A stretch of 64,000 nt of DNA, taken from NCBI RefSeq assembly GCF_027943255.1, contig NC_072893.1, forward strand, positions 27,922,001-27,986,000. Direction: 5' to 3'. This document shows positions 33,369-45,539 of this stretch, piece by piece (position 1 is the first letter of the stretch; every line of letters begins with the position of its first letter). The notes under the pieces were generated by a model. That model searched no databases. It was not told the DNA's origin and worked only from the letters and a program-made list of their open reading frames with translations. This DNA comes from Anastrepha obliqua. Taxonomy: Eukaryota; Arthropoda; Insecta; Diptera; Tephritidae. Made by a program: the position numbers and the translations under genes.

Positions 33369-34042
33369 TAGTCCGGGAGCAAGGGGTCGATTTTGGACTG
33401 CGTTTTTATACCATTAAATTCTTGACTAAACTTTTGATTTAGCTTTCATGAATAACGACAGTGAACGTCAGCTGACGCACCCGCGGTGGGTGTGATTGTG
33501 GGAGGGTAGGAAACGTGTCGAAAAAAATTTTCTACCAACTCATTTTATACCGGCTGAAATTTTTTTCATGTATTGTTGACATTTAGTAGAATAAAAAAAA
33601 TATTCAGCTGCGCCGTAGAGGGGGGAAATTACGACAGCTGAACAGGCGAACTCGTAAAATAAATTAAAAAGTAAAACTACTTTATGCCGATTGAAATTTT
33701 TTTACATAATTTTGGACATCGACCCCTGGCTGCCGGACTATTCTATTTTTATTTTACAAGTTCGCCTGTTCAGCTGACGTAATTTCCCCCCTCTACGGCG
33801 CAGTTGACTATTTTTTTTTATCCTACTAAATGTCAACAATACACAAAAAAATTTCAGCCGGTATTAAATGAGTTGTTAAAAATTTTTTTTTCGACACGTT
33901 TCGCAGCATCCCACGCACGTACCCACCCCTACTGGACCAGCTGACGGTTGGTTTCGTCATCCATTGGATGGCGTCTGCCTTTGGTATTAAAATCGGTCGG
34001 CATGAAATGATGAGGTCAAAATGACCCCTGGCTCCCGGACTA
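33369..34042. mobile_element. Fold-back type palindromic element with three end copies
   Basis: TAGTCCGGGAGCAAGGGGTC (33369-33388) is repeated inverted at 33721-33740 (GACCCCTGGCTGCCGGACTA) and again inverted at 34023-34042 (GACCCCTGGCTCCCGGACTA). Between them lies a large hairpin. The left arm, about 33505-33660, includes CGCCGTAGAGGGGGGAAATT and CAGCTGAACAGGCGAACT. It is the reverse complement of about 33753-33905, which includes GTTCGCCTGTTCAGCTGACG and CCCCCCTCTACGGCGCAG. The arms are about 150 bp with few mismatches and the loop is about 90 bp. No protein is encoded. Confidence 0.8.
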
Positions 34043-34044
34043 TA

Positions 34045-35190
34045 CTGAACATTCGGTTCAGTGGAAGCGAAGTTATTGCGTCTAAAATGTCAGTATGTTT
34101 GTGTCATCGGTACAAAAATGAGTTTCGAACAAAGAGCTAATATCAAATTTCGTTTTAAAATCGCTAAAACGTTTAACGAAACATTTGAATTGATGAAACA
34201 AGTTTATGGCGATGATTGTCCATCTCGTCCCAGAGTTCATGAGTGCTTGACACGTTTCACGATATAAATGTCAATTAACATACGGGGCGCCCAAAATCAG
34301 TAATCACCGAAAACTCCAACGAAATTGTTCGTAAATTTATAAAAAAATAACCGAAATTATCATTGAAATTCATGGAATCGGAATTGAATATCTCCTAAAC
34401 ATCCATTTATCGCATTTAACTGATCGTTTGGGCTTACGAAAGGCCTGTGCACGTTTCATTCCGCACCAGTTAACTGAGGATCAAAAATTGCACCGAATTC
34501 AGCATTCGAAAGACCTCATTAAAGAATTAAAGAGGCGAAAGAAGACGAGAACTTCCTTTATAACATGGTAACGGGTGATGAAACGTGGTGTTTTCAACAT
34601 GAACCTGAAATTAAGCGTCAAAGTGCCGAATGGAAGGCCCCAAACGAGCCACCACCCAAAAAAACGCATTTGGAGAAGTCAAAAATCAAGTCGATGCGCA
34701 ATTGTTTTTACGATTCCAAGGGAATTATCCGCAAGGAGTTCGTGCCACCGGGCCAAACCGTCAATGCAATTTTCGATTTAGGCGTTTTGAAGCATTTGTC
34801 GCATCGCATTCGTCGAATTCGCCCTGAATACCGAGAAGGAGGAAGCTGGCGCTTATTGCATGGTAATTCACCATCTCATCGATCCACTTTTGCGACTGAT
34901 TTTTTGACTCGAAATCGGGTTTTAACCATCAATCACTCACCGTGTTCGCCTTATATGGCTCACTGTGACTTCTACCTATTCGAAAAATTGCTTTTGGCTA
35001 TGAAAGGAAAACGTTTTGCGTCCGTAGAGTCCATCCAAATGGCTTGTACCGACATCCTGAAGGACATTTCGGTTAATGACCTGAAACACCCTTCGAAAAG
35101 CTGCTAGATCGCGCAAAACAGTGTATCGAGGACTATTTTGAATAAATAGACTTGAAGTTATCAGATCAAAGCTCCTGTCGTTTCTATTTT
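34045..35190 (+). mobile_element. Mariner element (lineage E), decayed
   Basis: The transposase begins at ATG 34118 (MSFEQRANIKFRFKIAKTFN, then ETFELMKQVYGDDCPSRPRV) with the first helix-turn-helix region. The middle 34270-34560 is shifted. From 34565 the second frame is open for 180 residues. VTGDETWCFQHEPEIKRQS keeps the first catalytic Asp, FVPPGQTVNAIFDLGVLK follows, and LLHGNSPSHRS lacks the second Asp (HHDNAP reads LHGNSP). SPYMAHCDFYLF keeps the third. The protein ends by a stop at 35107. Terminal repeats were not identified; the edges are estimates. Confidence 0.75.
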
Positions 35191-35199
35191 AGCACTGTC

Positions 35200-35695
35200 T
35201 TGCTTATTTTTGACTTCGCCTTATTGGTTTCATATCATCGATAGTCTCAATTGCTCCGCTTTTTGAAGCAAAAAGAAGAATGCGATATCAGATTTGTTAG
35301 TACCGACTTGTGCCCATCTGATATCGCCGAGAGTGAAACAGTTAGTGCCTCCTTACTTAAGAGTTCCTATACTTCAGCTGCCCACTGCACATATCGAAGA
35401 TACTGCCTTACTTTTGCTGAATATATTTTAACAGCATTCCAGTTATTGATTGATGCACTCATGGCATCGGGAAAGGATATCCTGGTCAGAATAAATAAAA
35501 CAACCGGCGCCAAATGAGGAACTCAACACAAATATCATTCCAAACAAAAATGGCACAATTTAATCAGATGCCATCTCAGTACTGCACTATGGATGCGAGA
35601 TCTGGCTTATAACCGACCATCTAACCGAAAAAATTCAAAGTTTTGTAAACAGATATCTCCGGCGTATTCTCCTACAGGTTTCGGGAGCATAGCGT
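35200..35695 (+). pseudogene. RTE-like non-LTR reverse transcriptase fragment, 5' piece
   Basis: At 35575-35680 the translation VLHYGCEIWLITDHLTEKI, QSFVNRYLRRIL matches the post-catalytic segment of RTE-type reverse transcriptases (LLYGCETW....KLQ.FVNRCLRRIL). Upstream sequence is only loosely readable. It breaks at about 35690, and a matching downstream tail of such a protein occurs at 37440-37625 on the same strand, after two other elements. Confidence 0.65.
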
Positions 35696-35699
35696 GGGC

Positions 35700-36425
35700 A
35701 TTGAAACAAGACGTGATCAGCGCCTTCTTCTCCTTCCGTTCAGATTGGGCAGTTTGGTGAACTATCATGACCGAATCTATAGAGGTATTTTCGAGACACC
35801 CCGTGCCCTGAAAGGAATTTCATTAGATGGAAGTTTGTTTCCCCATGGTGCCTTTCTAACCACGTCGTAAGAATGGGTATTATCCCATGCGTCCATCTAC
35901 CTTTCGATGATCTGTTCCATTGGTCTTGCCAGTGGGCGATCGAACGACGCCTTTCTTCTTCCGCAATATTTGTACGACTTGTTCTACCCTCGGGCTCGGA
36001 TGGCCTTAAATAAACTCTTTGCATTTCTTTCGCCAAAATGTCTACGGGTACTAGACCGGCTATAACGAAGGAAGCATCGTTTGAAATTGTACGGTAGCCG
36101 CAGACAGTGCGCAAAGCAGTGAGCCGATAGACGGCTCTCAGTTGTTTTTGAAGCTATTTATGTTCACTGCATCATCCCAGATCGGTGCGGCATATGAAAG
36201 AACCGAGTTGACTAACCTGCTATATATTGTATTCTTTTGCTGTGGCTAGGTACGCCGGTGTTTGGCATTATGCGCGAAAGACAAGACTGCACACTCGACG
36301 CCTTCTTCACAGCATATTTCGGGTAGGTTTTGAAGTTTAAACGACTTCCAATCATCACTCCTAGGCCTTTAGTAGCGGGTTTTGAACTAATAGTTACAGT
36401 CCCAACATTTACATTTATAGTTTCT
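35700..36425 (-). pseudogene. R1-like non-LTR reverse transcriptase C-terminal part
   Basis: On the minus strand 36425-36120 reads NVGTVTISSKPATKGLGVMI, GSRLNFKTYPKYAVKKASSV and SCLSRIMPNTGVPS, the end of reverse transcriptase (GV.ID..LNF..H...A..KA......L..IMPN.GG). 36114-35740 is an open frame: RTVCGYRTISNDASFVIAGL, VPVDILAKEMQRVY, then HWQDQWNRSSKGRWTHGIIP and FLSGHGVSRKYLYRFGHDSS, with CPI at the truncated Cys/His tail. The same group is at 53563-54735. No stop for 124 residues, but both ends are lost. Confidence 0.8.
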
Positions 36426-36429
36426 ACTA

Positions 36430-37382
<953 letters not shown>

Positions 37383-37384
37383 TA

Positions 37385-37640
37385 TCTTTCTGTTGCTTAT
37401 TAGAATTGCAGAATTATGTTCAGCAACTTCATAGTCCTTAGCCAAGCTTGAAGTCTGTCAACAAGCTCTTGATTGGATTCCCCAAGGAAGAGGGTAGGTG
37501 AGGTCGACCTAAGACTACGTGGAGAAGATGGCTAGAAAAGGAAGTCGATGAATGTGGGAAATCGTACAACGCACTAAAATTGCTTGCCAAATATAGGACC
37601 AGGTGGAAATGCTTTATGGGGGCTCTATGCTTGGATGTAA
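37385..37640 (+). pseudogene. RTE-like non-LTR tail with TGATGA-repeat 3' end
   Basis: The plus strand reads VCQQALDWIPQGRG, then GRPKTTWRRWLEKEVDECGK-like sequence in the next frame and LLAKYRTRWKCFMGALCL, ending just before ATGATGATGATGATGG (37651-37666). GRP..TWRR...KE....G.......A..R.RW...V.ALC is the carboxyl signature of RTE-type elements, which often end in short TGA/GAT repeats. It probably continues 35200-35695; if so, R1-like and mariner insertions separate the two halves. Confidence 0.7.
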
Positions 37641-37666
37641 GATAAAGGAAATGATGATGATGATGG

Positions 37667-38955
37667 TCTTCCTGCTTCTAGCCGCTGTTTAAAGCTTCGC
37701 CATTTGTTTATGACACATCGATTTCCATGACATATAACCTCGCTATTATTGCACTGTAACTCTATACCCATAATTGCACACCTCACTTGAGTTGAAACGA
37801 ATAACATATCGTCACATTTCCAGTTACTACCCGAAAAACTTTGACAATTTCAACTTTTCCAACTTCACAAAAATCGCTGATTTACCATACGTGCACATCT
37901 GCTATTCCATTCATCCGCATCGCCCATTCATTTGTTTCATTAAAAGTGTCACCTTTGTGACGTGACCACCTTGAACCGCATAGCTTCGAACTTCATACTC
38001 GTATACTGTGCATGTATGTGTGTGTGTACAGTTATACATCTGTATAATTGCAGCTAGCTACCCACTCTCTCCTCCGAATTTCTTGCTGCCTTCCTCATTA
38101 GCCGTGTGTTTCACAATTCATTCATTTGAAATCTGTGACCCGCAGCTATGCTCATTTGTTCCGTTTCGTTTCGTGTGGTCGCCCGGTCGGATCGCTGGCT
38201 CTGTCCGCTATCCGCTATCTGCTGTTCGCTGCCCAATGCTGATTCGCATGTTTGGCTGGCTTCATGTTTATCAGCGTCCTGTGTTGCGCGTCACCCACCT
38301 TGGCGCTTTGCCTAGTTTTAGCTTAATTGGACGCCACAATGTGAAATAAATTGAGCAGAAAATTACTTTGTACGACGCGCTATGCACTCGAGCTCCATAC
38401 ACACCAAATATATATGTATGTGCACATATTGTGTGTCTGTGTGTGTGTATGCTGCCGCTACATATTGCACACAAGAGCATCATTGCCTCCGAGACAAATT
38501 TCAATCCACTTGCCCTCTCTGCTTTTGACTTTTTGAAATCCTGTCGTAAAAAACTTTCCAAGCTTCGATGTATCAACTCTTTTTGATTTTATTTTGTTAA
38601 TTTTGTGTTTTTTTTTTCCTGCGATTTCTATTTTGCGGATTCTACCGAATTTTTTCACCTTCTGTCTTGAAACCGGCTAACGGTCTTCACTTATGGCTGG
38701 TTTTGGTGCTTTTCCAGTTTTGCTTGCTTGCTCATTGTTCCGCTTTATTAGAGATTGCAATTACATTCGTTGCTGGTATTTTGGCTTCTGTCCTTTGATG
38801 CGGCCTGCTAAAATATTGCTACACTTCATTCGATTTTTTATTCTTCGGTTGCGTTTACAAATTGGAACTTTTAATTTCATCGTGGCCTCATAAATTGCAC
38901 GCCACCGATGCACTGGATACTTTCTGTTGCTTGTAAAGGATTAAGTAGGTAGGTC
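37667..38955. other. No gene recognised
   Basis: About 1.3 kb with several open frames on both strands (for example 38008-38349 +) that have no recognisable domain. TGTGTG/TATATG microsatellites are at 38010-38035 and 38405-38450. Low repeat content makes this a candidate for unique host sequence, possibly regulatory; inference only. Confidence 0.4.
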
Positions 38956-38959
38956 GTAG

Positions 38960-39540
38960 GTTAGATGGCAAGGGTACCACGGGTACATCACAAGTAAAAA
39001 GAAAAAAATTCGAAACTTAAACGAAGCAAAACCATCTCCAACCATCCAGTGATGGTGATGTAGTGGGAGAGAGAAACGGGATCCAGGCTGGAGAACTGTT
39101 TCAGGCTATCCCCAAAAGGAACACTAAGGAAAATCAATCCCCTAGCCGTCAGACACGGATATTTGCAGCAAAAAAAGCCTCTTGGATCGCCACACCTTCT
39201 CCAATGGGGGTTGTACGAAAGTCCAAGCTTCTCCGCATGAGTTCCGATCAACCAGTGACCGGTGACTACCTCTATGAGTCTGGAAATTGAATGGTGGAGG
39301 ATCCCCAGCATTTTAAGCGTCTTGCTTTTGGCATACTAAGGTCAAAGTGGGGCACAGATATCTGAGATGGGAACAGCTGAACCCGGATCTGTCGACCCTT
39401 CCTGGCAAGCTCATCGGAAATCACATTTCCCTCTATGTTCCTATACTCTGGAGCCCAGATAAGAGAAATGTTTCCTGTACGTTCGTGGTGTGAACTCGAC
39501 TGTGGCAGAAAAATTTCTTTCACATTATTACTTCTGCTTT
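38960..39540 (-). pseudogene. Non-LTR retrotransposon remnant: RNase H end and C-terminal tail
   Basis: On the minus strand 39480-39405 reads ISLIWAPEYRNIEGNVISDE then LARKG, the final RNase H motif (VPGHR.IEGN..ADELAR, with the GH changed to EY). 39311-38990 gives ISRLIEVVTGHWLIGTHAEK, LGLSYNPHWRRCGDPRG, a damaged Cys/His tail, and the end LSHYITITGW. The family resembles the 12840-14096 copy (ATLTGHWKVG.HA). 5' sequence is absent. Confidence 0.7.
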
Positions 39541-39559
39541 ATCTAAGCATGATGAATTC

Positions 39560-40300
39560 TTAAACTGAAGTGAATAGATCTGGTGGTGAACAAAGACAGA
39601 ACGAAGTACCTATTGTCATCAAACAAACAGTCAGCTCAAATGGGTTCGAGATTGCGCTTATTCAGGAGCTAGCATTAACACCAATAATAATGCCAGCCTT
39701 GAAATCTAATGGAGAGTCTCTTTTGCCAACAAGTTCTACCTCGAACTAATTAGGCAATTGAGTAGTAAAACCCTCTCTCGACGAACAGAAATCAGACTTT
39801 ATAAGTAGCCCCTCATCTGATTCCCTTAATATCGCCGATAGCCGGTTAACGGGCAAATATTGGCCGCCATTTTCACCGTACGAGTATAGCGCAGAAGCTT
39901 GGACGATGACAAGATACAATGAGGCGTCTCTTGGAGTTTTCGAGAGAAAGACCTTGTGTAAGGTTTTTGTACTTTTTTATGTTTTCGCCAGCGAATATCG
40001 CAGGTGATGGAACATCCAGCTCTATGAGTTTTACGAGGACATAGACATAGCGCGACGAATAAAAATACATTGGGTGCGCTGAATAGGACGCAAACGCTGC
40101 CGTTCTGGATGTATTCAATACTGTAATAGCTGGTGGTAGCAGAGAAAGAGGGAGGCCTCCTTTGCGTTGGACAGGATTTGACTTCACTTGGTGTGCCCAA
40201 CTGGCGTCGGTTAGAATTTGAAAGACTGGCGCCTCTTGTTAAACTCGGTCGAAATTGCTTAAACGGAACGAGAAGAATGGAGAGACTGCTTAGTTGACTG
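39560..40300 (+). pseudogene. RTE-like reverse transcriptase fragment
   Basis: Near 39580-39640 the plus strand reads VVNKDRTKYLLSSNKQSAQM, then RVSFANKFYLELIRQLSSKT and LSRRTEIRLYK around 39710-39800. This is the segment of RTE-type reverse transcriptase after the catalytic motif (NV.KTKYML...RI..ANR.Y.GL...L.S..LSR.TK..LY). Sequence to about 40290 (DIDIARRIKIHWVR-like and SRERGRPPLRWTGFDFTWCA) is the rest of the same protein. The copy at 50640-51260 is a close relative. Stops and shifts throughout. Confidence 0.7.
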
Positions 40301-40869
40301 CTGTTTTGTGTGACTTTTTGCAGGTCAGAGAATATCATAGAAATTACGAAAATCGGATACCGAAATAGTGACGTGTTTTCGGAGAAGATTCGAAAATATC
40401 GTGAGGTCGACGTTTGGCAGTGTGAACTGTCCACCAAAATCAAATAATTTGACGGTTATAGATTTGTCTTTCAAGCTTTTTGAACGCAAGAATACTGACA
40501 GAACCCTAAATCAGTTCCTAAGCTGAAACTCGATACTCGCCTTGCTATTGCCAGCTTTATGTAAAAAATATCTTGAAATTTTTCTCCGCAATGAGTTCAA
40601 ACGTTATGTAGCCGTTTATCGGATAGCCTGCTCCCTCTCTTTATCACGATAAAACCATCAAATGGGTTATTCTGCATTATTTAATAATCAAAATTGACAA
40701 TTTTAAATGAAGGCCCTTTACTGTGCTTTCAGAACTGATCAGCGTAAAAATAAAAGGTTTCATATTAAATAACAACACTGGCACAGCTTTAAGAGAAGAC
40801 GGTATGAGCCAAACGCCAGCATTCACTGGCTATTTATTGTGAAACCACCTTTTTCGAATACTGTAAATA
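40301..40869. other. No gene recognised
   Basis: Unassigned sequence between two RTE-like remnants. Confidence 0.3.
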
Positions 40870-42075
40870 AATCAGTGAAGCCTAGATTCGAGTCCTTGGA
40901 TTCCGTGAAAGAGCGTGCAGCACGCGCCTTATACGAGTTGACAGAAGAAAACTGTAGAATTTCGGGAGCATCGTAGGGGTAGCGGAAGGGTCTACTTAAA
41001 AATAGTGTGATTCAAGGGTAATATAGATCAGTCACGATAGCAGTAGATTCGGCAGCATGTTTGAATATAATATTGGGCCTCAAAGAGATGAGATGGCTTT
41101 CATCACCGTGCAGAGCTTGCTAAAGTCTGTTACCACGTAGGGTACCATCTGTTTCTGGTTTCTGAAGCCCGAGACGGTGATTATTGGTGCTATGACTTTC
41201 ACCAATGATTTCAAGAAAAATAGGTCAACGATTGATGCCATATTTATGTTTCGGCAAATAAACGAAAAATCGTTGATCTCACTAAAGTCTTTGATAAGGT
41301 TGCCTTGAAAGACGTGATTGGAATTCTGCAAAAACGGATAATAGACAACCGAATCAAAAGTCTTAACATCGTTAACTTAATATCTTATGATATTTAAAAA
41401 TCTATCAGTAACCTCTGTGACAAAGCAAAGTGACAGCTTAAGATCTATACTCTTGAACTTATTATGGGTGAGATAATAGCATAGGTTACGAATGCAGCTA
41501 GGGGATACAAATTGAAAACTGAAAAAAAAATAATAATTTTCTCTGCGGATGACGCAGTGACGACACGCTTTATCGTAATGTCCGACAATGGAGACGATTT
41601 ACGTCTCCTCTCCGGCTTCGAAAAAGCTGCACAAGCTTTTAATATGAAAATATCGGCATCAAAAACGAAATCGCTTACAATCTCAAGACATCCACTAAGA
41701 AGCAAGCTTGTGGTATATGGCGCATCAATTGAGCCGGTTATGGAGTTCAACTACATTGCGCAAACAAACAAAGGAGGGCGTGTAGCAGGCTGTCTTAGGG
41801 ACACTATGTGGCGCAATAAACACCTCAGCACCAAAGGCGAAAGTCAGAATATACAAAACATGCATAAGGCCTATACTGACATATGCTATTGAGACGAAAG
41901 CGGATAAAAAAACAACCGAGCAGACAGGATCAATAATCGAAATGCACACACTCCACGCTATAACAGTGCTGAGCAATAAAGATTTTTTGTGAGCTACAGT
42001 CGATAGTGCGATATTGGCATGCATCGGAAAACATCTTTAGAACTGGGACTATAGATCCAGCTGAAGGTTACAATT
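40870..42075 (+). pseudogene. RTE-like reverse transcriptase fragment with FSADDAV
   Basis: At 41265-41340 the frame has KIVDLTKVFDKVALKDVI, matching the D..KAFD.V reverse transcriptase motif. From 41500 it is open for 126 residues: KKIIIFSADDAVTTRFIVMS, where the catalytic YADD reads SADD, then LRLLSGFEKAAQAFNMKISA, SKTKSLTISRHPLRSKLVVY and EPVMEFNYI. A short deletion follows before AQTNKGGRVAGCLRDTMWRN. The replaced Tyr, the deletion and upstream stops make it inactive. Confidence 0.75.
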
Positions 42076-43153
42076 TCTTCGACTCGCTTTAAATTTTATG
42101 ATTGTTGAAAACAATAAAAGTGTACTCCGCCAGGCATTTCTTCCTCTTGCTAACCGGCGCCTGTTGGACGCACGAAGTGAAGCTAACTTCTTTTCCAACT
42201 GCTGGTCACGCATCGGTAACTTTCAGATCTGGACCGTTTGCCCTAGGCATCCGAGCCTATGGATCTTTATTCGCTACGCATTGTCCATATCGTCGTTAAG
42301 CTCATACCGTGCAAAAGGCTCAAAAATCTTTAGCAGAATCTACGCTTTTCAATCCCACCACAGTCTATGAATCTAAATGCTTATTAATAAATTTAAAATC
42401 AGAGTATGAGAATAATCCTACATAGTGTTATTGATTGTGACACGCTCCTTGAGTGGACTTATATTAATATTCGCATTTGATATATTCGTTGGTCAGAGTT
42501 TGTCTACATATGTTGACCTTCTTAGGTCTCTGTGTACTCATACCACTGCTATTATCGGGTTCAATGATTCTCAATATATGTATGTCGAGATTGATTCTTC
42601 AGTTTCAAGAAATCTCTTCATTGATTCTTTGAATTTTTATTATGAGGTTTCGGTTAACTTTTCTCTTATTTTTAGTAACCCGTATATCCATATATTATAG
42701 TAATTTTTTACATGGCATTCATTGGCTAAGTAAATATATAAATTAAGTTTTCTCGAACAATCCAAGGGACGTCGCATCATGTTTTGTTGTCGTCTAAACT
42801 TCTGCGCCATTCAATGAAAGAGGAATTAAATTTTCATTAACTGGAACTGAATTTTCAACACCAATAACGTCATATAAACTAAACGCCCTATTAAACACAA
42901 TAAATCAGTTTTAATGAATTCAGTGTTTTCTAATCCATATATTGGATTTAAATCACTAAGGGAGAAACACGAAATTTTCCCCGACTAGCTGGTATTTACA
43001 TCAGAGAAATTTACCGTTCGCAAAGAGTTAAAAAAATTTGTTTGCCAAAAATTAATTTTTTTGTGATAAAACTATAATTCTTTTATTTTGTGTTTTTGTG
43101 AAATTTTCTTTTGCCATTTTTGATGCTTTTTAATGTTTGCTTAATTTTTCGCG
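42076..43153. other. No gene recognised
   Basis: Two overlapping short open frames at 42098-42370 and one at 42425-42700 have no recognisable domain. Unassigned. Confidence 0.35.
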
Positions 43154-43172
43154 TTAACCCTTTTGCGATATT

Positions 43173-43188
43173 GTTGCCATATGGCAAC
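43173..43188. repeat. Perfect palindrome, copy 1 of 3
   Basis: GTTGCCATATGGCAAC is a perfect 16-bp inverted palindrome, 15 bases inside the left end of the piggyBac. It could be a subterminal transposase-binding site or a host-protein site; the core CATATG is also an E-box. Confidence 0.8.
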
Positions 43189-43525
43189 AGTAAACTTTAA
43201 AAGGCCGTCAACACTCTCTTGTAAAAAATATCAACTTTTTTGTTACATATTTTTAAAAATTGAAGTTTAATGATTAAACAAAAATAAAATAAATAATAAC
43301 CGCCCATTATATATCGGTAATACAACATTTTTAAAGAAAGCCTTCTGGCATAGCACTTCACTCTGAAATTTTTATTTTGCATTTTTAGATTTTTGAGGCA
43401 TTTTGGGCAAATGTTTTCAACAATTTTTGAATAAAGTATATAGAAAAATGTTCAATCTGTCATTTGGCATATAAATATTTTTTCGCTCGCAGCTTTAAAA
43501 GCTGTGCTAATTTTTAAAACTAAGC

Positions 43526-43545
43526 TTGTTGCCATATGGCAACAA
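43526..43545. repeat. Perfect palindrome, copy 2 of 3 (20 bp)
   Basis: TTGTTGCCATATGGCAACAA is a perfect 20-bp palindrome containing the same 16-bp core. It is about 110 bases upstream of the chosen transposase start, in the presumed promoter and leader of the element. Confidence 0.8.
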
Positions 43546-43652
43546 ATTTCTCGTAAGGTGTTAACTTGCATTAGATTGCAGAAGAAGTTTATTTGCGATT
43601 GAAACTGGTAGCAGAGAGACGTGTTGTTGTTTGCGGAATATTATTTTCAAAT

Positions 43653-45147
43653 ATGGCAAGAAAAATTAGCGACAGTGTTATAGAAAAGATTTTGGAGAAT
43701 TTCGAGGACTCAGATCTCTCAGACTTTGATAATTCGGAATCCGAAAAAATATTAGAGGATTTATTTGAGACATTTGACAATAATGAAACTTTTATGATGG
43801 AGGAGCTTAGTCGTCAAGGTCCGTATGATATAAGCATTACAAACGGGGAATGTAGTGACGAACTAGTTTTGGATGAAAAAGGGTCTAGCTCAGAAGCTGG
43901 TACTTCGAACTATCAACCAAAACAAGTAAATGAATTTCGATGGAAAAAGACTTCGTGGGCTTCTCCTCAAGCTGAGTTTTCTGAGTGTTATTCAAGTAAC
44001 GCTGTAAAACTTCCAGTACAGTACTTTTTGGAGTATTTTACTGTAGAATTTTTTGAAGAAGTAGTGCAGGCGGCAAACCAAGCCTCTCTTTTAAAAGACG
44101 GTCATCATTTAACTTGACGAAAGAAGAATTTTTTAAGTTTCTTGCTTTGGAGGTTATGATTGGGACAATTGGTTATCCCAGATTGTCTATGTACTGGACA
44201 GCGACCACAGATATTCCGGCATTTCGTCAAAATATGACAAAGAATAGATTTCATTCCTTGCGAAACAACTTGAAGTTCACAACAAGTGATCCAGGCAATG
44301 ACAAATTTTTCAGGATTCGTCCATTAATAAATATCTTTACTAAAAAGTTGAATAATATCCCCAAAGAAGAGAATCTTTGTGTGGATGAAATGATGGTACC
44401 TTTCAAAGGAAAGACTGTCCTTATACAATACATGCCTAAAAAGCCAATAAAATGGGGAATTAAATTATTTTGTCTATGTAGTTCAAATGGCATGTTGTAT
44501 GACTTTGAAATATATCAAGGAAAAAATACCGTTATTTCTGGACCAAAACTAGGGTTTTGCTCCGATATTGTAGTTCATCTCACAAGAACTATTCCCGAAA
44601 ACAAAAGCTTGAAGCTATTTTTTGACAACTATTTTTCTACACTTAATTTGATACTGTACTTACAGAAAAAGGTATTTGGGCTACGGGTATAATTAGAGGA
44701 AATAGGTGTAGTAAAGGGCCTTTGCAATCTGAAAAGGAACTAAAAAAGGAAGGTAGAGGTAGTTTTGATTACCGCATCGAAAGAGAGGACAATCTTTATG
44801 TCATAAGATGGCTTGATGGAGGTGTTGTCCAATTGATTTCATCAATATATGGCGAGCCGCTTAAAAATTTGCAAAGATTTTTAGTTGAAAAAAAGACGAA
44901 AGTTGAAATAACTCAGCCCTACATTGTGGCTATGTACAACAAGAATATGGGAGGAGTTGATAAAATAGGCTTCCTTCTTTCATTGTATAGAATATCGATA
45001 CGGTCAAGAAAATGGACATTTAAAATATTCGACCACTTTATTGACCTGGCCATATGCAACTCATGGCTGGAGTACAGGGTAATAATAAAGGCCAAAAGCA
45101 GGAACACATGGATCTTAAGTAATTTTTATAGCTATAGTTTTCTATAA
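43653..45147 (+). pseudogene. piggyBac transposase with two frameshifts
   Basis: I take ATG 43653 (MARKISDSVIEKILENFED) because the acidic stretch typical of the amino end follows. The upstream part of that open frame lacks an ATG in a piggyBac-like context. The frame breaks at about 44112 and again at about 44680. All three catalytic Asp motifs are readable: CVDEMMVPFKGK, LFFDNYFSTLN and NKNMGGVDKIG. The central QYMPKKPIKWGIKLFCLC motif is also clear. The carboxyl end stops soon after DHFIDLAICNSWLEY and shows no Cys-rich zinc-binding domain, unlike the 19.6 kb copy. Confidence 0.85.
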
Positions 45148-45375
45148 TACTTTTTATGCTAATATTTTATGTTTTTAGTTTATATCCTTGTTCACTTTTT
45201 AATATGTATCTACGTGTATATTTATAGTATTGAATGGATTTTTTTATTTTAAATATTTTGTTGTTGTTGGAACTTTAGTTTAGAAATCTTGATGTCAAAC
45301 CAAATTTTATTAAATGTACGAACCTTTATGCAAAATCCAAAAATAAACTGTTTTTCTTTACCATACAAAACATTT

Positions 45376-45391
45376 GTTGCCATATGGCAAC
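45376..45391. repeat. Perfect palindrome, copy 3 of 3
   Basis: The same 16-bp palindrome, 119 bases from the right end of the piggyBac and downstream of the transposase. All three copies are identical over 16 bp while the surrounding non-coding sequence is unrelated. Confidence 0.8.
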
Positions 45392-45539
45392 ATTAAAAAA
45401 AAGCACTTAACAAAAAAAAATTTATTTGTATTGTTATTGGTCCTAATATAAATACTCAGACAAAAATTTGGATTTTTTGGATGGCGCAATAAAAAGATGT
45501 AGCGAAAGGGTTAAATGCATAGAGGAAAACGGTGAATCT

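Larger units (their letters stand above)
43158..45510 (+). mobile_element. piggyBac-family transposon with internal palindromes, TTAA-flanked
   Basis: The left end CCCTTTTGCGATA (43158) and the inverted right end CCCTTTCGCTACA (45498-45510) are flanked by TTAA at 43154-43157 and 45511-45514. The length is 2353 bp. Internally there are three copies of GTTGCCATATGGCAAC (43173, 43528 and 45376). The transposase on the plus strand has the piggyBac motifs but two frame breaks (next entry). It is a different lineage from the element at 19169-21633: the ends and the proteins are dissimilar. Confidence 0.9.
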
